The notes beneath the pieces were generated by a model. That model was not told the DNA's origin and searched no databases. It saw only the letters and a program-made list of their open reading frames with translations. From the NCBI GenBank assembly GCA_903867225.1, contig CAIPQN010000032.1, positions 1-64,000 on the forward strand: a stretch of 64,000 nt of DNA, in the 5' to 3' direction. This DNA comes from an uncultured Pseudomonadota bacterium (GTDB taxonomy: Bacteria; Pseudomonadota; Gammaproteobacteria; Methylococcales; Methylomonadaceae). Below, piece after piece: positions 17,641 to 26,858 of the stretch (positions are counted from its first letter, which is position 1; each line of letters begins with the position of its first letter). Both the position numbers and the translations under genes were made by a program.

Positions 17641-18459
17641 TTAAAAACTGTGAGCAGCGGTGGGAAATTCGCCTTTTTTGACTGCGTTAAAATAATTCTT
17701 TAACGCAGATTCAATGGAGTTGGTATCAGAAAGAAAGTTTTTTGAAAAACGTGGGCGTTTGCCCGTGCTGATGCCGAGCATATCGTAAACAACTAAAACT
17801 TGACCGTCACATTTCCTCCCTGCCCCAATTCCAATGACAGGAATCGTTAATTTTTCAGTAATTTGTCGTGCTAAATCGGCGGGAACACATTCTAAAATCA
17901 ACATTGTTGCTCCTGCACTTTGAATTTCTAACGCATCTGTGAGTAATTTTTCAGCCGCTTCAGCCAATTTACCTTGAACTTTATAACCACCAAGTTGATG
18001 AATAAATTGCGGCAATAATCCTAAATGCCCACAAACTGAAATGCCTTGCGCGACTAAGAATTGGACGATTTCGATTTTCGCACCTTCTAGTTTTACCATT
18101 TGTGCGCCACCGTCCTGGATTAAACGCGCTGCATTTTGTGCTGCAGATTCAGGCGTGGCGTAAGTCATAAAAGGTAAATCAGCAATCAACAACGCCCGTT
18201 TGCACGTTTTTGTAACGCAACGAGTGTGGTAAATCATGTCGTCGATTTTTACAGGTAACGTGGTCGCATGACCTTGAATAACCATACCGAGCGAATCACC
18301 CACCAAAATTACTTCAATTCCAGTTGTATCAATTAGCGCAGCAAAACTGGCATCGTAAGCGGTTAAACAAGTGATTTTTTCGCTACGTTGCTTCATCGCC
18401 AATAAATCTAAATGCGTAAGCGGCTGATTTGAATTCAAGGTTAAATAGCTAGACGACAT
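17641..18459 (-). CDS. panB: 3-methyl-2-oxobutanoate hydroxymethyltransferase
   Basis: 272 residues. Transfers the one-carbon unit of 5,10-methylene-tetrahydrofolate to ketoisovalerate, giving ketopantoate. The family blocks are KITCLTAYDASFAALID, VGDSLGMVIQGH (metal-binding Asp), ADLPFMTY, VKLEGA, and GIGAGRKCDGQVLV near the C-terminus. Length is typical. The start overlaps the folK end by 11 bases. In a methylotroph it draws on the central one-carbon pool, but nothing unusual in the sequence shows this. Confidence 0.97.
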   Translation of the reverse strand: MSSSYLTLNSNQPLTHLDLLAMKQRSEKITCLTAYDASFAALIDTTGIEVILVGDSLGMVIQGHATTLPVKIDDMIYHTRCVTKTCKRALLIADLPFMTYATPESAAQNAARLIQDGGAQMVKLEGAKIEIVQFLVAQGISVCGHLGLLPQFIHQLGGYKVQGKLAEAAEKLLTDALEIQSAGATMLILECVPADLARQITEKLTIPVIGIGAGRKCDGQVLVVYDMLGISTGKRPRFSKNFLSDTNSIESALKNYFNAVKKGEFPTAAHSF

Positions 18460-18937
18460 CGTATAATCGCTCTAAACCATCTAACGGACAACGTGCGACT
18501 AAGTCTGTGAGTTTGCCGTGTGTTGGAATCGTCAAATTAGGTGCAATTTCAGCCAATGGATACAACACAAAAGCGCGTTCCGTCATGCCGTAATGGGGTA
18601 CGCATAATTCAGGAAAATTCAAAATTTCGTCGCCAAATAACAAAATATCAATATCCAACGTGCGTGCGCCCCAACGTTCTTTACGAACACGACCTTGTTC
18701 ATTTTCAACATTTTGCATCACGGCTAATAATTTCAGCGGTGATAAATCTGTTTCAATCGCCATTACCGCATTGATGTAATCGGGTTGAACTCGTGAATCC
18801 ATTGGTGGACTACGATATAAACTCGAAAATGCAATTTCTTCGATACCGCTTATCTTTGCAATGGCTAATCGTGCATCGCGTAATTGCTCGATAGGTGTTT
18901 CTAAATTACTCCCCAAACCTAAATATGAAATCATCAC
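18449..18937 (-). CDS. folK: 2-amino-4-hydroxy-6-hydroxymethyldihydropteridine pyrophosphokinase
   Basis: 162 residues. Transfers pyrophosphate from ATP to hydroxymethyl-dihydropterin in folate synthesis. Motifs: SYLGLGSNLETP at the N-terminus, SSLYRSPP, and RWGARTLDIDILLFGDE with the two metal-binding aspartates, followed by VPHYGMTERAFVLYPLAEIAP. Size is that of the monofunctional enzyme. It overlaps pcnB by 4 bases and panB by 11, so the four genes are a tight operon. Confidence 0.97.
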   Translation of the reverse strand: MMISYLGLGSNLETPIEQLRDARLAIAKISGIEEIAFSSLYRSPPMDSRVQPDYINAVMAIETDLSPLKLLAVMQNVENEQGRVRKERWGARTLDIDILLFGDEILNFPELCVPHYGMTERAFVLYPLAEIAPNLTIPTHGKLTDLVARCPLDGLERLYDVV

Positions 18938-20388
18938 GCACTATCCTCATTTGACACGACAGCCGTTTTTGTTTTTTTACGATAAACCCGTTTTTTCTTT
19001 GGTTTTGTCGATTTAGGCTGCGCTTGAGGTTGTGTCATTTTACGCCGTTCGGATTCATTCGCTTTTTGGTACGCTGTCCACCATTCCGCCAATTCTTCCG
19101 ATGCAGAACCTGCTTGGGCGCGTAAAAGTAGAAAATCATAAGCCGCTCGAAAGCGTGGGTGCATCAATAATTTACTGGCTTTTGCACCGACCCGAAATTC
19201 AAATTTTGCTTGTTGATTCCATACTTCACGAATGGTCAATGTCAAATGACGGGGCAGTGAAACACGTCGAATTTGCTGCGTTAAAATTTCGCTCGCTGCT
19301 GAAAAAGACGCATCAGATTTGAGCATTCCTTTTGCTAATTTTTCATTGGTGCGTTGCATCATTGGTTCGTACAAAAATGCAGCAAATAGAAAATAAGGCG
19401 CAACTGGTTTGCCTTCCGCAATGCGTTTGTCTGAATTTTGTAGTGCGTGAATCACCATCATTTTGGGGAAATTTGATGTTTCACGAGATAAATCTTTTTC
19501 AACCGCTGGGAACAATACTTCAAATAAACCGTAATGACGCAACATTTCAAACGTTTGTATTCCATATCCCGTTAAAAATAATTTTGTCACTTCATCGTGT
19601 AGCCGTGCGGCGGGAATGCTGGCAAGTAAATGCGCGTTAAGGTGAATTGCTTGTTCGCAATCGGTGTGTAATTTGAAGCCTAATTTCACAGCAAACCGCA
19701 CCGCTCGTAACATTCGCACTGGATCTTCTCGAAAACGTTCGTTAGCATCACCAATTAAACGAATTAAACCAGCTTTGTGATCGGCAATGCCGCCAACATA
19801 ATCGACGATTGAAAAATCACGAATGTTGTAATAAAGCGCGTTGACAGTGAAATCGCGTCGCCACACGTCATCATCAATCGTACCGTAAAGATTGTCTTGA
19901 AGAATACGCCCTTCTTTTGTTGAACTCTGGGCTTCACTTGGTTTTTCGCTGCCACTTTTACGGAATGTTGCGACTTCGATAATCTCACGACCATAAATGA
20001 CGTGCGCTAAACGAAAGCGTTTGCCAATAATTCTGCAATTAGTAAAAAGACTGGCAAGTTCTTCAGGTAAAGCGTTAGTCACAACATCGAAATCTTTAGG
20101 TTCACGTCCCAGCAATAAATCACGCACGCATCCACCGACTAAATAGGCATCAAAACCTTCTTTTTTGAGTTTGTAGACGACTTTTAAAGCGTTATCACTA
20201 ATTTGTTCGCGCGAAACGTTATGTTCTAAACGTGGAATAACTGTTGCACCGTTGTAATTTTCAGTAACACGAGAAATTTCAGGCGATTTTTCAATGAATT
20301 TTTGGCGAGCAATTTTTGCCGATCTAATCGGTTGTTTGTCCGAATCTGCGAAGTTTTTTAAAAAAGTTAAAATGGCGTTCACACTCAA
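18934..20388 (-). CDS. pcnB: Poly(A) polymerase I
   Basis: 484 residues. Adds 3' poly(A) tails to RNA and so promotes decay. The nucleotidyltransferase signature YLVGGCVRDLLLGREPKDFDVV is near residues 80-101, with RRDFTVNALYYN and the RFREDPVRMLRAVRFAVKLGF block after it. A lysine/arginine-rich tail (KPKKKRVYRKKTKT) follows, as in pcnB rather than CCA-adding enzymes. It is first in the pcnB-folK-panB-panC operon, the usual gammaproteobacterial order. Upstream is a 159-base gap shared with a divergent small membrane protein gene, where the promoter must lie. Confidence 0.95.
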   Translation of the reverse strand: MSVNAILTFLKNFADSDKQPIRSAKIARQKFIEKSPEISRVTENYNGATVIPRLEHNVSREQISDNALKVVYKLKKEGFDAYLVGGCVRDLLLGREPKDFDVVTNALPEELASLFTNCRIIGKRFRLAHVIYGREIIEVATFRKSGSEKPSEAQSSTKEGRILQDNLYGTIDDDVWRRDFTVNALYYNIRDFSIVDYVGGIADHKAGLIRLIGDANERFREDPVRMLRAVRFAVKLGFKLHTDCEQAIHLNAHLLASIPAARLHDEVTKLFLTGYGIQTFEMLRHYGLFEVLFPAVEKDLSRETSNFPKMMVIHALQNSDKRIAEGKPVAPYFLFAAFLYEPMMQRTNEKLAKGMLKSDASFSAASEILTQQIRRVSLPRHLTLTIREVWNQQAKFEFRVGAKASKLLMHPRFRAAYDFLLLRAQAGSASEELAEWWTAYQKANESERRKMTQPQAQPKSTKPKKKRVYRKKTKTAVVSNEDSA

Positions 20389-20547
20389 TTGGTTTTATTC
20401 ATAATGTGGCTAATATCATTGCAATTCACACACAGTTAATCAACATTTGTTTTCTTTTACATTGTGGTTTTGAATAGAGTAAAATCGCCACTGTTTTTAA
20501 TTCTTTGTATACGCGACAACGTATGCACGTTCAAATTTGGAGTTGTT

Positions 20548-20727
20548 ATGTTTAAAAAAATTATTACTAGCTTAATTGATCAGCCTATTTTAACTAGCTT
20601 ATTTCTAAGTGATTTCTTCGTATTATTATTTCATCGTCCGCCGTTCTTTTTCTCATTGTTAATGTTTAGTGGTTTGTTAGCGATGACAATGTACTTTGGA
20701 CAAAAATTGTCGTTGTTTAAAATTTAA
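20548..20727 (+). CDS. Small hydrophobic protein, unknown
   Basis: 59 residues, not recognised. The ATG at 20548 has GGAG 7 bases upstream; an in-frame start 28 codons earlier lacks one. Two probable membrane segments lie at about residues 15-30 and 35-50 (PFFFSLLMFSGLLAMTMYF), with short basic ends (MFKKII and GQKLSLFKI). It is divergent from pcnB and 38 bases before the RDD gene, so possibly in one operon with it. Confidence 0.6.
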   Translation: MFKKIITSLIDQPILTSLFLSDFFVLLFHRPPFFFSLLMFSGLLAMTMYFGQKLSLFKI

Positions 20728-20765
20728 TATCGTGAGTTATTGTAACGGCGTATTCGTTTAAAACC

Positions 20766-21182
20766 ATGTCACACACATCGATTTTAATACGCCGCTTTGC
20801 TGCGATTATTTACGACTTACTTTTACTGTTGAGTGTTCTTTTTGTCGCAACCGCGTTAATTTTACCTTTAAACGCGGGTCAGGCATTTGACCCACAAAAC
20901 TGGTTTTACGCAATTTATTTACTCGTTATCAGTTTTATTTTTTATGGTTGGTTTTGGACACATGGTGGACAAACATTGGGTTTGCGAGCATGGAAACTAC
21001 AGGTTTTAACGTTCGATCATAAAAAAATCACTTGGGGTCAAGCGGCTTGGCGTTTTATAGGTGCGATAATTGCTTGGAGTCCATTGGGATTTGGTTTTTT
21101 TTGGTCACTCTTTGATAAAAATAACCGCTGCTGGCATGATTCTTTATCGAAAACAGCGGTTTTCTACAATCCAACAAAATAG
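20766..21182 (+). CDS. RDD-family membrane protein
   Basis: 138 residues. RDD proteins are small inner-membrane proteins proposed to act in transport; no specific substrate can be given. Seen: LIRRFAAIIYDLLLLL with the name-giving Arg and Asp residues in the first membrane segment, a second segment (FYAIYLLVISFIFYGWFW), TLGLRAWKLQV, WRFIGAIIAWSPLGFGFFWSL and a closing NNRCWHDSLSKTAVF motif, the conserved end of the family. A full-length single-domain member. Confidence 0.93.
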   Translation: MSHTSILIRRFAAIIYDLLLLLSVLFVATALILPLNAGQAFDPQNWFYAIYLLVISFIFYGWFWTHGGQTLGLRAWKLQVLTFDHKKITWGQAAWRFIGAIIAWSPLGFGFFWSLFDKNNRCWHDSLSKTAVFYNPTK

Positions 21183-21221
21183 TAAATTAACCTTCGCAAA
21201 AATTTAAGGGATTGAATCATT

Positions 21222-22595
21222 ATGGCATCGTGGGCAAGCAGTCTTTTTTCTAAAAAAACAACTGATATTAAAAATTTATCTGAAGAAAAAAGTGGTAAAT
21301 CTGTTGATACAAACACCGCTACAGGTTTATCTGCGGCTACTCCACCACAATCCGCAAAAGAAGCAAAACAACCTTTAGCGATATTGAAAAAATTAGCACC
21401 TATTCGTGATTTGAATGACGAGGACATTGTCCAAATTGATCAGTGGATTTTAACTTATACTCCTGAATCTGTTGTATTTGTTCTAGGTGAAAAAAGTGAA
21501 TATCTTTATTATTTGCTTAAAGGCAGCGTTGAACTTGAATCCGATGGTGGGGCAAATTATTTCATTGAAGAAGGTTCTACATTAGCGAATCTACCGCTTA
21601 ACAGTGGAAAAGTTTGCGGTGCAACAGCAACTACAAAATCCCAAAGCGTTATCCTTTCAATGCCAACCAATTTGGTGCAATGGTGGATAACAAAAAACAA
21701 ATCAAATCCTGCCGATAATTTAGAAATTATTGATATTGAGTTACCTAAAGAAATTCCCAATACACAATTCTTTAATAGTTTTGCGAAAGCCTATCGAGAA
21801 AATAAGCTGAGTTTGCCATCGTTGCCGCAAGTGGCAATTAAACTTCGTAAAGCGATGGAAGAAGATATTGGTATTAAAGATGTTATTAAAATTATTGAAA
21901 TTGACGCACCGATTGTGGCGAAACTGATTCAAGTTTCAAATAGTGCGTTATATGTATCAACAACCCCCATTAAAAACTGTCACGATGCTGTTACTCGTCT
22001 GGGTTTGGAAACAACACGAAAACTCGTCATGGGAATTAGTGTAAAACAATTGTTTCAATCTAAATCGCCTCAGCTTATGGCGAAAATGATGGAATTGTGG
22101 AAAAAAAGTTTACATATTTCGAGTTTGAGCTTTGTACTCGCCCAAGAATCGGGTGAAGTAAATCCTGAAGACGCATTATTAGCGGGTTTAATATGTGACA
22201 TCGGCGCGATTCCATTATTGCATTTTGCTGAACAAAATCCAGATAGTTACCCCGATTTAAACGAATTACAAATTGCGATGCCTTATTTAAATCCTCCCGT
22301 CGGTTCTTTAGTTTTGCACACGTTAGGTTTTGCAAAAGAAATTACTGAAATCCCAAAACATGCAGAAGATTGGTATTACGAAAGTGATTCCGATAAATTG
22401 ACGCTGATTGATGTCGTTATTTTGGCAAAATTACACAGCTATTTCGGCACGGATCGCGCCAAAGAATTGCCTTATATCAATTCAATTCCCGCTTATACAA
22501 AACTAAAGAATGGAAAATTAAATCCAGATTTTTCATTGGATATTTTGTCCAAAGCACAACAACGTATTGATGATGCCATGAGCATGTTTGGTTAA
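21222..22595 (+). CDS. HDOD-domain protein with cyclic-nucleotide-binding-like domain (copy 1)
   Basis: 457 residues. After a low-complexity start, residues 55-165 look like a cyclic-nucleotide-binding (CRP-like) fold: APIRDLNDEDIVQIDQWI, then a beta-roll with VVFVLGEKSEYLYYLLKGSVEL. The HDOD domain follows at about 205-400 (LPSLPQVAIKLRKAM, VAKLIQVSNSALY, LGLETTRKLVMGISV, PEDALLAGLICDIGAIPL). HDOD proteins lack full HD catalytic residues and usually act as signalling scaffolds in chemotaxis, motility and cyclic-nucleotide pathways. The stop overlaps the start of a close paralogue by 1 base. Confidence 0.9.
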   Translation: MASWASSLFSKKTTDIKNLSEEKSGKSVDTNTATGLSAATPPQSAKEAKQPLAILKKLAPIRDLNDEDIVQIDQWILTYTPESVVFVLGEKSEYLYYLLKGSVELESDGGANYFIEEGSTLANLPLNSGKVCGATATTKSQSVILSMPTNLVQWWITKNKSNPADNLEIIDIELPKEIPNTQFFNSFAKAYRENKLSLPSLPQVAIKLRKAMEEDIGIKDVIKIIEIDAPIVAKLIQVSNSALYVSTTPIKNCHDAVTRLGLETTRKLVMGISVKQLFQSKSPQLMAKMMELWKKSLHISSLSFVLAQESGEVNPEDALLAGLICDIGAIPLLHFAEQNPDSYPDLNELQIAMPYLNPPVGSLVLHTLGFAKEITEIPKHAEDWYYESDSDKLTLIDVVILAKLHSYFGTDRAKELPYINSIPAYTKLKNGKLNPDFSLDILSKAQQRIDDAMSMFG

Positions 22596-24082
22596 TGTTT
22601 TTAAATACACTTGCTGCATTTTATCGCTCGCTACAACGGCTACTTGCCTTACCACAAAACCTTTTATTTGGTGGTTTTGAGCGTATTTTTTCGTCATCAT
22701 CTTCTGCCACCGAAGAAGATGATAATGAGGCTGCTGAAGAAATTAACGAACTTCTTAATCCAGATAGTATTTCTAAAGATGCGATTCCTGTTATTCCAGT
22801 ATTCGTTACACCAACAGCCCGCACCGCTCCGATTTACATTAACACTACTGAGCCACAAACCGTCAGATCACTTAGAAAGTTTGCGCCGCTGCGTTATTTG
22901 TCTGAAAGTATGCTTGAACAAATCGACCAACAAACGCTGCATTACACAGCCGATTCGGTTGTATTTATTACAGGAGAGATTACAGAATATGCGTTTTATT
23001 TGTTGCATGGCAGTGTTGAATTGCATCCTGAAGGCATCTTTCCATACACCGTTAATGTCGGTACGCCACAAGCTGGATTGCCATTAAATAGTGGTTTTTC
23101 ATGCGGTTCAACCGTCGTTACAACTGCGCCTTGTATTATTTTGGCAGTTTCGCGCATTTTTCTACAACGACTAACCCAACAAAAATATCGTTATACTTTA
23201 GGTAACGAATTTATAAAAAGTAATTTACCGCGTGATTTACCTAACAATCGTTTTTTTGCCGATTTTGCACACGCTTATCGAGAAAATAGTTTGTCTTTGC
23301 CTAGTTTGCCGCAAGTCGCCTCACGTTTAAGACAAGCTCTGCAAGACCCCGACGTTACTATTGTCGATGTCATAAATATCGTGCAATTTGATGCAACGAT
23401 TGTGGCAAAACTCATTCAAGTCGCAAACAGTGTGTTTTATGCTGCCGAAGCTCCTATTACAAATTGCCATAATGCGGTGCTTCGTTTGGGATTAGAAGCA
23501 ACACGTCGCGTAGTGATGGGAATTAGTGTGAAACACCTGTTTTATTCTCAAAATAAACAGCTGATGAGCATGATGCAATCGACTTGGCGGAGCAGTATTT
23601 ACTTATCGAGTTTGTGTTACATTTTGGCAAAAGAAAGCAAAACGGTGAATCCAGAAGATGCTTTGTTAGCGGGCTTGATTTGCGACATCGGAAGAATTCC
23701 TGTGTTGAATTTTGCCGAAGAACAATTAGATTATTCGCCCGATTTGCGCGAACTTAAAACAGCATTACCATTTTTAAGTCCGCCAGTTGGGACATTGATG
23801 TTACATAATTTGGATTTTTCCGCTGATTTAATCAACATTCCTAAGTTTTCAGAAGATTGGTTTTATGAAAGCGGTGAAGAACAATTAACCTTAATTGATA
23901 TTGTCATTTTGGCGAAATTACACAGTTATTTTGGATCGAAAAAGGCAAAATACTTACCTTATCTCAATACGATTCCCGCGTATGTAAAACTCAACAAAGG
24001 CAAGTTAAATGGCGACTTTTCGCTTAACGTTTTACATCAAGCGCAAGCACGCATTTATGAAGCAATGACATTTTTCTCTTAA
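22595..24082 (+). CDS. HDOD-domain protein with cyclic-nucleotide-binding-like domain (copy 2)
   Basis: 495 residues, the same architecture as the preceding gene: an acidic linker, a CRP-like beta-roll (FAPLRYLSESMLEQIDQQ, VVFITGEITEYAFYLLHGSVEL) and an HDOD domain (SLPSLPQVASRLRQAL, VAKLIQVANSVFY, LGLEATRRVVMGISVK). The pair is a tandem duplication with long blocks conserved. TAATG stop-start overlap shows coupled translation, so the products may form a heteromer. The 3' end overlaps the convergent darP gene by 4 bases (24079-24082). Confidence 0.9.
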   Translation: MFLNTLAAFYRSLQRLLALPQNLLFGGFERIFSSSSSATEEDDNEAAEEINELLNPDSISKDAIPVIPVFVTPTARTAPIYINTTEPQTVRSLRKFAPLRYLSESMLEQIDQQTLHYTADSVVFITGEITEYAFYLLHGSVELHPEGIFPYTVNVGTPQAGLPLNSGFSCGSTVVTTAPCIILAVSRIFLQRLTQQKYRYTLGNEFIKSNLPRDLPNNRFFADFAHAYRENSLSLPSLPQVASRLRQALQDPDVTIVDVINIVQFDATIVAKLIQVANSVFYAAEAPITNCHNAVLRLGLEATRRVVMGISVKHLFYSQNKQLMSMMQSTWRSSIYLSSLCYILAKESKTVNPEDALLAGLICDIGRIPVLNFAEEQLDYSPDLRELKTALPFLSPPVGTLMLHNLDFSADLINIPKFSEDWFYESGEEQLTLIDIVILAKLHSYFGSKKAKYLPYLNTIPAYVKLNKGKLNGDFSLNVLHQAQARIYEAMTFFS

Positions 24083-24744
24083 TCGTCTTCATCAATATCA
24101 TCGTCGTCAAAGTCATCCGTATCATCTTCAAATTCAACTGTTGCAGGCATATCGTCCTCGTTCCATTCTTCATCAAAATCAAATAGCGTTTTTAAATAGC
24201 GGTATAACAAACGCGATGATTTTGACGATTGCCCTGCCGCCAATTCTTTTTGAGCATTCCGTATAAGTTGGCGCAAATGTTGACGATCCGCGTGCGGTTG
24301 CTCATCTAATAATTCAGTTAGCGCATCATTTCCTTCACTTAATAAACGAGTACGCCATTTTTCAATAATATGATGTTCTCGTACAGCGTGACCACTTTGA
24401 TTTTTGAATTTAGCCACTTTTTCAATAATCGGCTCAACCAAACTTTCCATTTTATAAAATTGTTGCGCGATAAATTTAAGTTGACGTTTGCGAGCAGATT
24501 TACGCGGCATTTTTGCAACTTCACGAATCAACATTTCCAACTTTTCAGGCAAGCCCAACGCGGTAATTTGAGCTGACGGCAGCGATGAAATTTCTTCACC
24601 TAACGCCAATAATGCGGCAATTTCTTTTTTGATTTGGGTTTTATTTGGACGAACAGCGTAATAAACGATATTGCCATCTTCGTCATATTCGTAATCATCT
24701 TCGTCGTCATTATTTGGATTATTTCGGGTGATATATTCAGTCAT
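24079..24744 (-). CDS. darP: Ribosome biogenesis factor DarP (YjgA, DUF615)
   Basis: 221 residues. DarP associates with late 50S subunit precursors. The family core is seen at residues 30-190: RPNKTQIKKEIAALLALGEEI, LPSAQITALGLPEKL, ARKRQLKFIAQQFYKM, EKWRTRLLSEGNDAL and RQLIRNAQKEL. The protein is longer than usual because both ends are very acidic: residues 10-25 (NNDDEDDYEYDED) and a C-terminal tail ending FDDDDIDEDD. The acidic tail is an unusual extension. The gene is preceded by a hydrophobic gap of 62 bases before the Hsp70 stop. Confidence 0.9.
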   Translation of the reverse strand: MTEYITRNNPNNDDEDDYEYDEDGNIVYYAVRPNKTQIKKEIAALLALGEEISSLPSAQITALGLPEKLEMLIREVAKMPRKSARKRQLKFIAQQFYKMESLVEPIIEKVAKFKNQSGHAVREHHIIEKWRTRLLSEGNDALTELLDEQPHADRQHLRQLIRNAQKELAAGQSSKSSRLLYRYLKTLFDFDEEWNEDDMPATVEFEDDTDDFDDDDIDEDD

Positions 24745-24806
24745 TTTTCTAGGGTGTTAGTGGAAAGAAAAGGTGAAAGACATTGCGTCTTTCACCTACT
24801 TTTTAT

Positions 24807-26858
24807 TTAGTTACGCACATCAAATTCAATTTTCCAATGTCCATTATCTTTATTTGAAAATGCCTGCAATTCTAACGTGCCGACTTCGGTGACAGCGGAA
24901 CCTAAATGCACAGCAACGACTTCGCCAGAACGTCGCCCTTCTTGATCAAGTGTTATTTCAATTTCGTTTAATTCTGAAATTTCATCATCTTGCCAATAAT
25001 CTAAACGTGTACCGACAACGTCTTCACGGCGCGTTGTCGAACTAAAGAATCGGAAACGGACTTGCTCACCGACAATTAAACCAAATTCATCAGTTGGTAA
25101 TTCGACTTTTGTCCCCTCTTCCATGCCAAATGGCGCAATACATAAGGCTTGAATTTCAGGCGGCATTCCAGGCACAGACGGCATCGCACTTTCAATACCA
25201 ACGTAATAAGCTGCCGCTGTTCCGCCTTTGATACGAACGCCTTTGCCTTTACGAACAAAACCGTAATATGCCGCGCCACGAGCAACCGCTAAATCTAAAT
25301 CTGCACCTTCTAATAAACGCGCTTCGGGTGAATTTTCAGTTTTCAGCCAATCGTTTAATACATCCATCAAACGTTGGCTTAATGCGTCAGCTTTGAACAC
25401 GCCGCCATTAAATAAAACCGCTGTTGGATGCAAGAACGTCGCGCCTTCGGGTAAATCAATACCGTCTAAATCGTCGGCGGCATTTTGTTGTTTTGCCAAA
25501 AATGCGGCTAAGTGGCGTGTGATTCCAGCGTCTTGAGCATACGGCAAACCTTTTGTTTGTAGACCTGCACGAGCGCGTGAAACAGGGCGTTCACTCACAA
25601 GAACTTTGGGTAAAAATCCTTCGATTAAAACGCTATTCACTTCGTCGCGGGTTAATTCGCTACGCAATGTGCCGTCGATTAAAGATGAACCGCGATTCGG
25701 TACGACTAATGGCACACTCGCAACATCGCTTGAAAAAATCTTTTCTTTCGCATCGCGGCAACCGTGTGTTAACGCTTGAACTTGCCACGGTTCTAAACGT
25801 TTGCCATCTTTTTCGATTTTAGCTTTGACGGTGTACGCCAACGCTAAATCCATGTTATCGCCACCGAGTAGAATGTGTTCGCCAACGGCGACGCGCGTTA
25901 AATCTAATACGCCATCTTTTTCAGTAACCGCAATTAACGATAAATCAGTGGTTCCGCCACCCACGTCGATAACTAAAATCACATCGCCAGTTTTGGCTTG
26001 TTTGCGCCATTCGCCTTGCGTTTGTTCAATCCAACTATATAACGCTGCTTGCGGTTCTTCGAGCAAAATCGCATGACTTAAACCCACAGCGCGAGCGGCT
26101 TCAACCGTTAATTCACGCGCAGCTGGGTCGAATGATGCAGGCACAGTTAACACCAAATCTTGCTCAGAAAGTGGTGCGTTCGGATGTAAATGTAGCCACG
26201 CGCTGCTCATGTGTTCCAAATAGGCTTTGGTCGCTTCAAATGGAGATACTTTTTGAACTTCATCGGGTGCATCAGCAGGTAAAATTGCTGATTTGCAATC
26301 AACTCCTGCGTGACACAACCAACTTTTCGCGCTTGAAACCAAACGAATGGGTGTTTTAGAACCTAGATTGCGTGCAATTTCACCGACAATAAAATCAGGT
26401 TTTTGATTCCAAGGAAGAACGATTGAATTTGCAGGTAATTCTGCGTCATTCGCTTGATAAATAAACGAGGGTAATTGTAATTTTTCTTCAACAATACTCG
26501 GGGACGTTAATTGCGAAATCCCCATTACTTGTTGTGAAAATTCAGCTTCAACGTCAGTAATATCGGCATAAGAAAGCACGCAATGCGTTGTCCCTAAATC
26601 AATCCCGACAGCAAACTTTTTGCCTGTTGCATCATCAATTTTTTGCGTTGATTTAACAGCGACTTGTGCAGGTTCAACTTTTAATTCAGAAGCTTCTTTT
26701 TTTGCTTCATCAACTTTCGTTTCAACCACCGCTTCAACTTTAGGAGCTTCTGCTTTGGTTTCAGATTTAACGTCAGGCTTTTTCACCTCGTCTTTTTTCG
26801 GTTCATCAACTTTCGCCGTTTCAGCCGCTTGTTTTTTCATTTTTTCAAAAAAACTCAT
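24807..26858 (-). CDS. Hsp70-family ATPase with charged N-terminal extension
   Basis: 683 residues. Residues 1-80 are a low-complexity lysine/glutamate/valine extension (KKDEVKKPDVKSETKAEAPK). The Hsp70 ATPase domain starts at about 82: FAVGIDLGTTHCVLSY (phosphate 1), VILVIDVGGGTTDLSLI (phosphate 2) and FLHPTAVLFNGGVFKA. The C-terminal 130 residues form a beta-rich region with REDVVGTRLDYWQDD. This is not the housekeeping DnaK (no DnaK substrate-domain signature, no dnaJ next to it) but a divergent class paired with DUF2760. The DUF2760 gene overlaps its start by 4 bases, so the two act together; the client is unknown. Confidence 0.88.
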   Translation of the reverse strand: MSFFEKMKKQAAETAKVDEPKKDEVKKPDVKSETKAEAPKVEAVVETKVDEAKKEASELKVEPAQVAVKSTQKIDDATGKKFAVGIDLGTTHCVLSYADITDVEAEFSQQVMGISQLTSPSIVEEKLQLPSFIYQANDAELPANSIVLPWNQKPDFIVGEIARNLGSKTPIRLVSSAKSWLCHAGVDCKSAILPADAPDEVQKVSPFEATKAYLEHMSSAWLHLHPNAPLSEQDLVLTVPASFDPAARELTVEAARAVGLSHAILLEEPQAALYSWIEQTQGEWRKQAKTGDVILVIDVGGGTTDLSLIAVTEKDGVLDLTRVAVGEHILLGGDNMDLALAYTVKAKIEKDGKRLEPWQVQALTHGCRDAKEKIFSSDVASVPLVVPNRGSSLIDGTLRSELTRDEVNSVLIEGFLPKVLVSERPVSRARAGLQTKGLPYAQDAGITRHLAAFLAKQQNAADDLDGIDLPEGATFLHPTAVLFNGGVFKADALSQRLMDVLNDWLKTENSPEARLLEGADLDLAVARGAAYYGFVRKGKGVRIKGGTAAAYYVGIESAMPSVPGMPPEIQALCIAPFGMEEGTKVELPTDEFGLIVGEQVRFRFFSSTTRREDVVGTRLDYWQDDEISELNEIEITLDQEGRRSGEVVAVHLGSAVTEVGTLELQAFSNKDNGHWKIEFDVRN

